A DNA stretch of 64,000 bases, from positions 62,001 through 126,000 of the forward strand of contig NZ_FORX01000012.1 in NCBI RefSeq assembly GCF_900114115.1. The letters are read 5' to 3'. Position 1 is the stretch's first letter. Every line of letters begins with the position of its first letter. The notes beneath the pieces are model-generated. The model did not search any database. It saw only the letters and a program-made list of their open reading frames with translations, and was not told the DNA's origin. This document shows, in pieces, positions 43,394 to 50,762 of this stretch. The stretch is from Desulfomicrobium apsheronum. Its GTDB lineage: Bacteria; Desulfobacterota; Desulfovibrionia; Desulfovibrionales; Desulfomicrobiaceae. Both the position numbers and the translations under genes were made by a program.

Positions 43394-43560
43394 ATGACCA
43401 CCACCGGCCACACCCTGATCATCCATATTTCAGCCATGTTCAGCGGCTGGGAAGAAGTGGAAGAGGGCGAGATGGCGGACTGGGAGAAGCACGAAAACGA
43501 TAGAATTCTCCCTCGAAACGCAAAATCGCGGTCTGCTTGGTGGCAGCCGCGATTTTGTAC
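43394..43560 (+). repeat. Direct repeat, right copy
   Basis: Partner of 37097-37264, same orientation. It includes the terminator hairpin, in which both strands of the stem changed together. Confidence 0.85.
43521..43557 (+). terminator. Duplicated terminator with compensated stem
   Basis: CAAAATCGCGG at 43521-43531 pairs perfectly with CCGCGATTTTG at 43547-43557. Compared with the left copy, one C-G pair became T-A with both sides changed, so pairing was kept. The T-run after it is interrupted (TACGTATTT). Confidence 0.65.
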
Positions 43561-43753
43561 GTATTTATCAATGGGCGGGGCAAATTTGTGTACGAGAACG
43601 TATCCCGACCGCCTTGCCTGTATGGCCGGAAATGGGCAGAAAATTCAACAAAGAAATTCACTTCAGGATCAGGCCGATATAGAGAGTTTGTTGAGCGACC
43701 TGTACGAATTCAACAGGAAATTGAAGCTCTACAAACTGCGCTAGTCTGAAAAA

Positions 43754-44251
43754 TCAGATCATTCCCGTCTTCTTGAGCGCCGTGGCCGCGAACACGCCGC
43801 CCACCGCGCCGCCCACGGCCTGGATCACGTTGGGCAAAATCTCCGCCACCGCGCCCTGCAGGCCGATGTTGGGCATCAGCGTCTCTCCGATGAAATAGGC
43901 TCCGACCATGGCCAGTCCGCCAAGCCCGAGCATGATGTAGCGGGCGGTTCCCGTCCTGCTTGCGGCCACCGCCGCCAGCGCTCCTTCCGCGCCCTTGGCG
44001 ACAAGGGTCAGTGGGGCGAAGACCGCGAATCCGCCCAGGATGTCGGCCAAGGCCGAACCGATGCCGCAGGCGGCCAGCGCCCAGATCACGCCCTGTCTCG
44101 GGTTCATGAAGCCAAGGACCAGTCCGCCGAAGACCACGGCCACATCGCCCACGTTGAAATACCCCCGGCTTGGCAGCGGGATGCGCACGAAGAGGGTGGT
44201 CAGACAGGTCAGGGCCACGATGGACAGGGCGGCGATCTTGATATTTTTCAT
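43754..44251 (-). CDS. ECF transporter S component
   Basis: A 165-residue membrane protein with five to six helices. The loop RGYFNVGDVAVVFGGLVLGF, the GIGSALADILGG turn and APLTLVAKGAEGALAAV are typical of the S components of the ECF-type riboflavin/vitamin family (PF07155/PF12822-like). It binds the vitamin or cofactor substrate; which one cannot be told, and no riboswitch is seen in the 72-base upstream gap of the operon. It overlaps the T component gene by four bases and is the last gene. Confidence 0.8.
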   Translation of the reverse strand: MKNIKIAALSIVALTCLTTLFVRIPLPSRGYFNVGDVAVVFGGLVLGFMNPRQGVIWALAACGIGSALADILGGFAVFAPLTLVAKGAEGALAAVAASRTGTARYIMLGLGGLAMVGAYFIGETLMPNIGLQGAVAEILPNVIQAVGGAVGGVFAATALKKTGMI

Positions 44252-44844
44252 TTCTCTTTCCTCAGGTATCTGGTGCGGTGGTCAAACAGGGCCTGGGTCT
44301 TTTCGGCCTGGTCGTAAATGCTGATGTAGGCGGCCACGATGACTGCGCAAAGTCGCTGGAACCTGCTCCAGCGGCGGCCGTCGAAGTGCGGGGTCAGGTC
44401 CATGAAAAAACGGTAGCGGTGCAAGAGGGGAGTACATTTTTCCATCACGGCCTTCAAGACGATGGCGTTGCGCCGCCCTCCCGCGCCAAGCGGGAGATGG
44501 ACGAGGTCGCGAAAGGTGATGGCCTCAAGGCCGATCTTCACCGCCAGGAAGGAGTTGGGAAAGACCACGGCTTTTATGAGTGAATCATGAATCCAGTCGT
44601 TGCGGCCAAGCAGTTCGGCCCATTGAAAAATCGCGCCGAAAAGGATCAGGGACAGTACGAACGGCAGAATGAACCACACGGCCTGCATGGTTCCCTTAAG
44701 GCCATTCCTCCAGACGCTGACAGCCAGGAAGGCAAGCAGCAGCCCAGCCTGCAAATCCACCTGCTCATATCCGGCGCCGAAGACGAAAAAGCGGAAATAG
44801 GCCCCGAGCAGGCCGAAGATGGCGAGCAGTTTCAACGTGGCCAT
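44248..44844 (-). CDS. ECF transporter T component (EcfT-like)
   Basis: A 198-residue membrane protein with four to five helices and a long charged cytoplasmic part, the position of the EcfT coupling helices (DLTPHFDGRRWSRFQRL). The canonical two Ala-Arg-Gly/Ser coupling motifs are not clearly seen, so it is a diverged T subunit; this fits the diverged ATPases it must contact. It overlaps the Walker-A ATPase gene by 13 bases. Confidence 0.65.
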   Translation of the reverse strand: MATLKLLAIFGLLGAYFRFFVFGAGYEQVDLQAGLLLAFLAVSVWRNGLKGTMQAVWFILPFVLSLILFGAIFQWAELLGRNDWIHDSLIKAVVFPNSFLAVKIGLEAITFRDLVHLPLGAGGRRNAIVLKAVMEKCTPLLHRYRFFMDLTPHFDGRRWSRFQRLCAVIVAAYISIYDQAEKTQALFDHRTRYLRKEK

Positions 44845-45350
44845 AGCTGCGTGATCCTCAGGTTGACGTCCGTACCCTGCTGCCTGTCAAAATGCAGTTC
44901 GAAGCCGTGGGAAAATTCGGCGCATCTCTCGCGACGCGGCAGATGCGAGACCTGCACGACCCAGTTGAATCCGGGCAGGTTCAGGGCCTGCATTTGTTCA
45001 TCGCTGACGTATTTATCGAATTCATCGAGGATGATGAGCTCCCGGCATCCGCTGGTCCTGACCCAGGCCACGGCCATGTCCGCCAGGGTTTCGGGGACGT
45101 CGTGCCCCAGCAGAGCCAGCGTGGTGCGAATGGTGTTTTGCTGCAGGTCCATGTCCTGGGCCAGGTAGAGCAGACTGTGCTTTTTGCGCAGCCCCGGGAT
45201 GAGGACATGTTCCACAAAGGTGCTCTTGCCCGCGCCGTTGTCGCCGCTCAGATACAGGCAGCTGTGCCTCGGCACTGCAAGCGGGCGGTCCAGGATGAAA
45301 CTGAGCCCCGCGTGCGGGACGGGATATGTCTGGGCGGCAAGTTCAAGCAT
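44832..45350 (-). CDS. ECF ATPase with Walker A/B but no ABC signature
   Basis: A 172-residue ABC-type ATPase, about 60-100 residues shorter than EcfA. It has Walker A GDNGAGKST (36-44), a Q-loop glutamine at 65 (YLAQDMD), Walker B with catalytic Glu (ELIILDE, 104-110) and the switch His at 136 (VVQVSHLPR). The LSGGQ signature that should precede Walker B is absent; the sequence there reads LADMAVAWVRTSG. It needs a partner to supply the signature, and the coupled upstream gene encodes exactly that. The overlap is eight bases. Confidence 0.75.
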   Translation of the reverse strand: MLELAAQTYPVPHAGLSFILDRPLAVPRHSCLYLSGDNGAGKSTFVEHVLIPGLRKKHSLLYLAQDMDLQQNTIRTTLALLGHDVPETLADMAVAWVRTSGCRELIILDEFDKYVSDEQMQALNLPGFNWVVQVSHLPRRERCAEFSHGFELHFDRQQGTDVNLRITQLWPR

Positions 45351-45744
45351 GATTGACCACGGGTTTGGGTCCTTCTTCGGTCAGGAAAAATATCGAGGCG
45401 TCCGGAATAAGGGCGGCAAACCTGTCCAGAAGCAGTTCTCGGTTGCGTTGGGACAGGGTCTCAAGCACATGGACCAGCAGGATGGAGAGCCTTTCTTTTG
45501 GCAGCAGGTGCATGAGCAGCAGACAGCAGATGATGCTCTGCTCGCCCCCCGAATAGGACGAAAGCCTGCGGCCGCGCTCCAGTTGCAAACCAAAAAGCGA
45601 ACACTCCCGGGCGATGTCGGAAAACAGTCCGTCGTCCGCTCCCAGGAGCAGGATTTCATCCTCCAGCGTGGTGCCCACAAAGAGATTGTGCGTGTCGATG
45701 ACACAATGGTCACGGCCATATTCCGCAAGGGTAGCGAAGCTCAT
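45343..45744 (-). CDS. ECF ATPase partner with ABC signature but no Walker A
   Basis: A 133-residue protein that begins at the level of an EcfA Q-loop (NLFVGTTLEDEI, residues 20-31, like the VGxTVEEDI of EcfA) and has a good ABC signature, LSSYSGGEQ (61-69). The P-loop half is missing, Walker B is degenerate (SILLVHVLETLS) and the switch His is lost (FFLTEEG). It cannot bind ATP on its own but could complete the site of the following protein. Only 72 bases separate its start from the divergent Nudix gene, so no N-terminal exon-like piece is hidden upstream. First gene of the ECF operon. Confidence 0.7.
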   Translation of the reverse strand: MSFATLAEYGRDHCVIDTHNLFVGTTLEDEILLLGADDGLFSDIARECSLFGLQLERGRRLSSYSGGEQSIICCLLLMHLLPKERLSILLVHVLETLSQRNRELLLDRFAALIPDASIFFLTEEGPKPVVNHA

Positions 45745-45815
45745 GGGTGCTCCCGTTGGCAGGCGGGCCTTGTTTTGCTTGACTGGGGCGGGCGGTGGTG
45801 CAAAAGAGTTGTCCC

Positions 45816-46232
45816 ATGATAAAATACAGTATCGAATGCTGGCTCTACAACGATCTGGAAGACCGGTTCCTGCTGCTGCGCTGCCCCGTGACTCATCGCC
45901 ACGACGAATACTGGCAACCCGTGACCGGGGGCCGTGGCCCCGACGAGCCCTGCACCGAGGCCTGCCTGCGTGAAGTCCTGGAGGAGACGGGCGTTACGCT
46001 GAGCGAGGAGCAGCTTGAAGTCGTCATTCCGGAATTTTCTTTTTGCATCCCCGACGCGCGCATCGAGTTGCGCAAGCCCATCTATCTGGCTCGCGTCAGG
46101 ATCGAACAGGTGGTCCTCTCCGCAGAACACATCGGTTATTACTGGTTTGACGCGCGGGATGTCGATGCCAATCTGCACTGGGATTCCAACCGGGAATCGT
46201 TTCGTCAGGTTCTGGTCCACACCCGTTCCTAA
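45816..46232 (+). CDS. Nudix hydrolase, dihydroneopterin triphosphatase-like
   Basis: A 138-residue Nudix protein. Nudix box: TGGRGPDEPCTEACLREVLE then ETGV. The start YSIECWLYND and the EYWQPVTGG run resemble the MutT-like NudB group that hydrolyses dihydroneopterin triphosphate, but a substrate cannot be fixed. Start at 45816; a frame seven codons longer exists. Its stop overlaps the convergent TlpA-like gene by four bases. Confidence 0.75.
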   Translation: MIKYSIECWLYNDLEDRFLLLRCPVTHRHDEYWQPVTGGRGPDEPCTEACLREVLEETGVTLSEEQLEVVIPEFSFCIPDARIELRKPIYLARVRIEQVVLSAEHIGYYWFDARDVDANLHWDSNRESFRQVLVHTRS

Positions 46233-46795
46233 TTGCCCTTCGCTTTCGACAGGGCCTCCAGATACGTGACGATCTCCGGTGCATCCCACTGGGCGATGCC
46301 CGTATGACCGAATACCACCCGGCCTGTGCGGTCGAAGATGTATGTCGTCGGCAATCCTTCGGGATCAAGCTCCGGCGGCACGGGCGAGGTGAAGACGTAG
46401 AGGGGCATGGTCAGGGATTTTGCCAGTGGGTCCCGGCGTACTTCCTCAAGGGTTTCCTTGCTGATGCAGAGCACTTGAACCCGGTCATTGTCCTGAAATT
46501 TCTTCCACAAATTCTCCAGAAAAGGCATCTCCGCCCGGCACGGCGGGCACCAGGTGGCCCACAGATTGATGACCACGACCTTGTCGCGCAAGTCCTCAAG
46601 GGCAAAGCTTTTCCCCTCAAGATCGGAAAAAGTCCCGCGCAGGTCGCCAAGAAGGGTCATGCGCGGCAGGGCTGGGGCCTCATCGGCCGAGTTGACGCCA
46701 CTCACCAGCAGCATGGCCGCTCCGGCCTCCAGCAGCAGCAACAGCAGGACCGAGCACAAAAATCCGGCAATGGGTTTGCTTGCGATGCTTTTCAT
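46229..46795 (-). CDS. TlpA-like membrane-anchored thioredoxin
   Basis: A 188-residue thioredoxin-fold protein with an uncleaved or cleaved N-terminal helix (CSVLLLLLLEAGAAMLLVSG), active-site WATWCPPCRAEMP and the cis-Pro loop GLPTTYIFDR. Probable thiol-disulfide reductant of the periplasm, with a role in cytochrome c maturation likely but not shown. It differs clearly from the first TlpA-like protein at 18.8-19.3 kb. It is 12 bases after rluB in the same direction. Confidence 0.85.
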   Translation of the reverse strand: MKSIASKPIAGFLCSVLLLLLLEAGAAMLLVSGVNSADEAPALPRMTLLGDLRGTFSDLEGKSFALEDLRDKVVVINLWATWCPPCRAEMPFLENLWKKFQDNDRVQVLCISKETLEEVRRDPLAKSLTMPLYVFTSPVPPELDPEGLPTTYIFDRTGRVVFGHTGIAQWDAPEIVTYLEALSKAKGN

Positions 46796-46807
46796 GCGTC
46801 TCCGGGG

Positions 46808-47560
46808 TCAGCCAAGACCAAGGCTTGATTTGAGGGTCTGGATTTCGGCGTCGGTCAGGGCGCGCCATTTTCCGGGTTCAAGGCTCCCCAAGTGCAACGG
46901 TCCAAGTTCGACGCGGCGCAGGCGCAGGATGGTCAGCCCCAGATCGCGGCACATGCGACGGATCTGGCGGTTCACTCCCTGGCGCAGGGTCATGCGCATG
47001 AGCGTCGCCCCATTGGCGTCCAGGGTCGTCTCGACCTCCACCGGAGCCAGCCGTTCCCCTTCCTGCAGGCGCATGCCCTGGCGCATGATGTTCAGGGATT
47101 TTTCCGTCACCGCCTCGCGCACCAGCACCTCGTATTTCTTGGCGTGCTCGTAGCTGGGGTGTGTCAGGCGCAGGGTGACCTCGCCGTCATTGGTCAGGAG
47201 CAGCAGGCCCTCGGACATGTAATCGAGGCGTCCCACGGGAAAGAGCCGCTGCGTGCGAAGCTCTTCGGGCAGCAGATCGACGACGGTCTTGCGACCCTGG
47301 GGATCGTTGACCGTGGTCACGGTGTGCACGGGCTTGTGCAGCATGATGTAGGAGCAGGATGCGTCCTGCTTGGCCATGACCACAGCTCCGTCAAGGAGCA
47401 CCGTGTCCTGGCCGGGGATGACCCTGGTTCCGGGTTCGCGCTGGATGAGTCCATTCACGCAGACTCGTCCACTCTGGATCAGGGCGTCGGCTCCACGGCG
47501 GGAGGCCAAGCCGGCATCGGCAATGTATTTGTTCAAACGAACGGGGCTGTTTTCTGGCAT
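46808..47560 (-). CDS. rluB: 23S rRNA pseudouridine synthase RluB family
   Basis: A 250-residue RsuA/RluB family enzyme. An S4 RNA-binding domain (VRLNKYIADAGLASRRGADALI) leads to the catalytic domain with LFPVGRLDYMSEGLLLLTND, whose Asp in GRLD is the nucleophile, and the QGVNRQIRRM motif. It modifies U2605-type positions in 23S rRNA or a related uridine in 16S rRNA. Start at 47560; the frame extends upstream into the terminator of the next gene and is not used. Confidence 0.88.
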   Translation of the reverse strand: MPENSPVRLNKYIADAGLASRRGADALIQSGRVCVNGLIQREPGTRVIPGQDTVLLDGAVVMAKQDASCSYIMLHKPVHTVTTVNDPQGRKTVVDLLPEELRTQRLFPVGRLDYMSEGLLLLTNDGEVTLRLTHPSYEHAKKYEVLVREAVTEKSLNIMRQGMRLQEGERLAPVEVETTLDANGATLMRMTLRQGVNRQIRRMCRDLGLTILRLRRVELGPLHLGSLEPGKWRALTDAEIQTLKSSLGLG

Positions 47561-47617
47561 GGGCGAACAAATAGGAAGATCGTGGGCACAGGGCAAGCAA
47601 AAAGGCGCGTCGGCGCT

Positions 47618-47644
47618 AAAAACCAGGGGCTCCATGCGGAGCCC
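47618..47644 (-). terminator. Terminator of the NlpE/META lipoprotein gene
   Basis: On the minus strand GGGCTCC, loop GCAT, GGAGCCC is followed a few bases later by GGTTTTTA. It lies 15-40 bases past the lipoprotein stop. Confidence 0.65.
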
Positions 47645-47658
47645 GTGTATCCGATGTG

Positions 47659-48414
47659 TCAGGGAACAGCCACGAATCTGGCCAAAGGCGCCATGCGGGC
47701 CTTGTGCAGGGCCAGAGTTTTTCCATCGCAAGCGAAATTGTCCGTCATGGCCAGCATCTCGAAGAACTCCTGCTCCATATCCATGTCCGGACAAGCCATC
47801 ATGGTGCTGGCCAAGTTCGTGAAGCGGATACGGTTGCCGGCCTTCAGTTCATAGGGGCCGCTGATGCTGTTGCAACCGCCGAAGCCCGAGATGCGCCCCT
47901 CCTTGGAATGAAGGTGGATGAACGGAAAACGTTCACTCTCCGTCACGGGTTTTCCAAAAAGTTCCACCAATCTCCAGCGGGTGTCCAGAATGCACTTGCC
48001 CGTCAGGTCCAAAGTGGTGGCGGTCTGTTTGCGCAGCAGGTAGTTTTCGGCCAGGTCGCCGGTGATGACCTGGCCGGTCATGTCGAGATGGAACAGGACG
48101 TTTTCGCCGACCTTGTAGGAGGAGGACTTGTCGTCGTCCAGAATGATGGCGGCTCCGTCGGGGCTCCAGGAAAAAACGCCCTTTTGTTCAAAGGTCCCGT
48201 CCTTTTTGTCCAGGTAACGGGTCACGAGAACATAGGTCTGATCCGGGTTCAAGGTCATGGTGGTGTGGATGCCGGGGCAATCGGCGCAGGGCAGGGTGCC
48301 AACGTATATTCCGGCCCAATCCAGTGAATCGCGGCTGGAATGGACACCGTGCGCATGCATGCAGCCGAGCAGCGCCGTGCAGGCGAAAATTGTCATCAGG
48401 ATCAGTTTTTTCAT
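47659..48414 (-). CDS. NlpE-META lipoprotein
   Basis: A 251-residue lipoprotein. The signal peptide ends in a lipobox (ALLGC, Cys18). The first domain is NlpE-like: YVGTLPCADCPGIHTTM with the CxxC pair and YLDKKDGTFEQKGVF. The second is a META/HslJ domain: LDTRWRLVELFGKPV, ISGFGGCNSISGPY, and MACPDMDMEQEF. NlpE senses envelope stress and surface contact in E. coli, and META proteins are linked to heat or motility-related envelope roles. The fusion of both is known in other bacteria. It follows the carbonic anhydrase gene by nine bases. Confidence 0.8.
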   Translation of the reverse strand: MKKLILMTIFACTALLGCMHAHGVHSSRDSLDWAGIYVGTLPCADCPGIHTTMTLNPDQTYVLVTRYLDKKDGTFEQKGVFSWSPDGAAIILDDDKSSSYKVGENVLFHLDMTGQVITGDLAENYLLRKQTATTLDLTGKCILDTRWRLVELFGKPVTESERFPFIHLHSKEGRISGFGGCNSISGPYELKAGNRIRFTNLASTMMACPDMDMEQEFFEMLAMTDNFACDGKTLALHKARMAPLARFVAVP

Positions 48415-48423
48415 TGTCTTTTC

Positions 48424-49041
48424 CTATTGTTTCGGAGGCAACGCGGTCGCAATGCCTTCCTCTTCCTGCTTGTCCGGGCCGCGTGTGATGCACAGGTCGT
48501 GGATCAGGCCGTTCGAAATGGAATAGATCCAACCATGCAGATAAAGGTTGCGGCCGCGTTGCCACGCCTTGCGCACGATGCTGTTCAAGGCCAGATTGCG
48601 GATTTGCAGTTTGACGTTGAGTTCGCACATGTCGTCGAGGTTCGGCCGCCCCTTGCGTTCCATCAGGTCATGCACGTTCTCCAGCCAATGGGCCAAAAGG
48701 CCCGGGGTCTGGTCTTTCATGACCGCCTCGATACCGCCGCAGCCGTAATGGCCGCAGACAATGATGTGCTTCACCTTGAGTACGTCGATGGCGTACTGCA
48801 GGACGCACATCAGGTTTATGTCGGTATTTATGACCTGGTTGGAGATGTTACGGTGCACGAAGACCTCGCCGGGCATGACGCCGATGAGCTGGTCGGCGGG
48901 CACCCGGCTGTCGGAACAGCCTATCCACAGAAATTTGGGCCTGTGCTGGTTCTCCAGCTTGCGGAAGAAGCCGGGAATGTTCTTTTCGACGTTCTGGGCC
49001 CATATCTTGTTGTTATCGAGCAGTTTGCTGATTTCTTTCAT
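48424..49041 (-). CDS. can: Beta carbonic anhydrase
   Basis: A 205-residue beta-class carbonic anhydrase. Zinc ligands are C42, H98 and C101 with D44 and R46 of the dyad (GCSDSR, CGHYGCGG). It interconverts CO2 and bicarbonate, and the length and ending match the Can type. No signal peptide, so it is cytoplasmic. The C-terminus is followed directly by the lipoprotein gene; the upstream 500 bases hold only repeats and a terminator. Confidence 0.92.
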   Translation of the reverse strand: MKEISKLLDNNKIWAQNVEKNIPGFFRKLENQHRPKFLWIGCSDSRVPADQLIGVMPGEVFVHRNISNQVINTDINLMCVLQYAIDVLKVKHIIVCGHYGCGGIEAVMKDQTPGLLAHWLENVHDLMERKGRPNLDDMCELNVKLQIRNLALNSIVRKAWQRGRNLYLHGWIYSISNGLIHDLCITRGPDKQEEEGIATALPPKQ

Positions 49042-49215
49042 TTTTCGTCCTGTCGAAGGGTTTGGGTGTCACATGTAACTATCCATTTAGGGTCAGACGC
49101 GCAACGCTTCGTCTCGGGGCTGAAATGCGTGGCCGTGACCCTACCCATGCGCATCGCATCCGCCATTGGCGAGGATGCGACGGAGTATTCGAGCATCTGG
49201 TATTATTGTCAGGCC

Positions 49216-49248
49216 GAAAAAAAGCCTCCCCTGGAAAGAGGAGGCTTC
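49216..49248 (-). terminator. Terminator downstream of livK
   Basis: On the minus strand GAAGCCTCCTC, loop, GGGGAGGCTTTTTTTC: an 8- to 10-bp stem with a T7 run. It lies nearly 300 bases past the LivK stop and before the carbonic anhydrase gene. Confidence 0.75.
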
Positions 49249-49305
49249 AAGTGCCTGCGGGAGGCCATGCCGATGGTAGACTGTCATTTGAAGTCAAAAA
49301 GGCAT

Positions 49306-49485
49306 GGATTCCCGCCTTCGCGGGAATGACGCTGATGCGAGGCGCGCCAGCTGTGCATCATACCGCGAAACAGGGTCCATCAGGATCAGCGTGGCCCCTG
49401 CCTTTTGTGAAACCTTGAAACGGCTGTTCACGTTTCGCACGTTGACCGCGAAACAACAATGTCATCCCCGCGAAGGCGGGGATCC
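49306..49485. repeat. Inverted pair of REP-type palindromes
   Basis: GATTCCCGCCTTCGCGGGAA (49306-49330 with flanks) and, on the opposite orientation, GTCATCCCCGCGAAGGCGGG (49461-49485 with flanks). The two differ at paired positions only, so each keeps its own hairpin. They belong to the same widespread family as the palindromes at 16.3-17.0 kb. Confidence 0.75.
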
Positions 49486-49537
49486 ACGCCTTTCAACCGC
49501 GCCTTCTCTTCGGCAGGATGCCTTCAGCCCATCCGCA

Positions 49538-50689
49538 TCAGTCCGCCAGGACGAATTTGCCGTCCCTGACCTGGACCATGACCATGGAGTCCACGTCCAG
49601 GCCGTTGTGATCCTCGGGGGTCAGGTTGTAGACTCCCGAGATGCCGACGTAATTCTGCGTGCTTTCGATGGCCGCGCGCAGGGCCTCGGGTTCGGTGCCG
49701 GCCTTCTCGATGCCCTTGGCGATGAGCATGATGGCGTCCCATGCGTAGCCCGAATGGGTGTTGATGGGGAACTGCTTGTCGTACCCCTTCTCGATGTACA
49801 GCTTTACGAATTCCTGGATACCGGCCTTCTGCGAATCCGTGTCCGGCAGCTCGTCCACGACCATGAGCTTGGTGGCGGGCATGCGGTTGCCTTCGCTCGC
49901 CGGACCGGCCAGCTCGATGTACTTGGGATCAGGCAGGCCGTGACACTGGAAGAGGGGTAGGTCGATGCCGAGCTGGGCCACGTTCTTGGCGCTGATGGCG
50001 CCGGCCGGACCGGTGGTCCAGACCACGAGGGCCAGGGGGCCTGCGTTCTTGGCCTTGGTCAGCTGGGCGGTCATGTCGGTGTCGCGGGCGCCGAAGGATT
50101 CTTTGATGAGGATCTCGATGCCGAATTCCGGGGCAAGTTGTTCCATCCAGCGCATGCCGTCCTTTCCGAAGCCGTCATCGGCCGAGAGCAGGGCGATCTT
50201 GGTCAGGCCCTTGTCTTTGAGATAGGTGAAGAGGCGCTCAACCGCGATCTTGGAGCGTTGGGGCGATTTGAAGACCCAGTCGAAGGGGCCGAACTTGCCG
50301 CCCATGATGACCGGATCACCGCCGACGGTCATGACGATGGGGATCTTGGCGGAGTGTACGATTTTCTTCACGTTCATGCCCGTGTCGGTCAGGGTCGGTC
50401 CGATCAGGGCCACGACCTTGTCCTTGTAGATGAACTTGGTGGCGATATTGGCGGATTTGGCCGGATCTCCCTCGGTGTCGGCGATGATCAGCTCGATCAT
50501 TTTGCCGTTTATCCCGCCTTCGGCGTTGATCTTGTCGACGAGCATCTCGGCGACCAGCTTGCTGGGAGTGCCGATGAAGGACGCCCGGCCCGACAGGTCG
50601 AAAAATGCGCCCAGCTTGATGGTGTCCTCGGCCAGGGCCGGGGAAGCCAGCAGCATGAGACAGCTCAGGAAACCGAAAATCTTGCGCAT
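49538..50689 (-). CDS. livK: Branched-chain amino acid-type ABC substrate-binding protein
   Basis: A 383-residue periplasmic type I binding protein with signal peptide (about 1-20, SPALA) and the LivK pattern: IKLGAFFDLSGRASFIG, then ELIIADTEGDPAKSANIA, ALIGPTLTDTGMNV and a C-terminal SGVYNLTPEDHNGLD. It delivers substrate to the LivHMGF complex whose genes lie upstream. The ligand is uncertain: Liv-type proteins bind branched or aromatic amino acids, amides or aromatic acids. It is separated from livF-paaK by a 129-bp repeat element, so it may be expressed separately. Confidence 0.88.
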   Translation of the reverse strand: MRKIFGFLSCLMLLASPALAEDTIKLGAFFDLSGRASFIGTPSKLVAEMLVDKINAEGGINGKMIELIIADTEGDPAKSANIATKFIYKDKVVALIGPTLTDTGMNVKKIVHSAKIPIVMTVGGDPVIMGGKFGPFDWVFKSPQRSKIAVERLFTYLKDKGLTKIALLSADDGFGKDGMRWMEQLAPEFGIEILIKESFGARDTDMTAQLTKAKNAGPLALVVWTTGPAGAISAKNVAQLGIDLPLFQCHGLPDPKYIELAGPASEGNRMPATKLMVVDELPDTDSQKAGIQEFVKLYIEKGYDKQFPINTHSGYAWDAIMLIAKGIEKAGTEPEALRAAIESTQNYVGISGVYNLTPEDHNGLDVDSMVMVQVRDGKFVLAD

Positions 50690-50762
50690 GTCATTTTCTC
50701 CTCTTCAGATTGATTGAGGCCGTGATGGCCCGGTCTTGAATGACTGACGAAAATTCAAATCC

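Larger units (their letters stand above)
43394..43744 (+). pseudogene. Truncated duplicate of the cytochrome b gene
   Basis: The first 37 codons repeat the C-terminus of the 36566-37207 protein (TGHTLIIHISAMFSGWEEVE...), including the acidic end, but everything upstream is missing. A one-base deletion at the old stop shifts the frame so that it reads through the terminator and on to a TAG at 43744. No ribosome binding site is seen. The last 40 codons (from ATG 43622, ending NRKLKLYKLR) are unrelated to the cytochrome and could be a tiny separate peptide gene. Confidence 0.75.
49042..49537. other. Intergenic region with terminator and a REP pair, no gene
   Basis: About 500 bases between the carbonic anhydrase start and the LivK stop. 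It holds a terminator (49216-49248) and two inverted REP-type palindromes. Open frames through it have no ribosome binding site. It must contain the carbonic anhydrase promoter near 49050-49200, but I cannot point to it. Confidence 0.55.

Noticed and set aside
43394-43744. A 116-codon open frame as an intact gene
   Set aside because: It joins a truncated cytochrome b end, a terminator hairpin and unrelated sequence through a one-base deletion; no start signal. Treated as a pseudogene.
44832-45744. The two short ATPase frames as one ATPase gene broken by a frameshift
   Set aside because: The order of motifs is wrong for that: the upstream protein carries the later motifs (signature) and the downstream one carries Walker A through Walker B. 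They cannot be joined into one normal ATPase.
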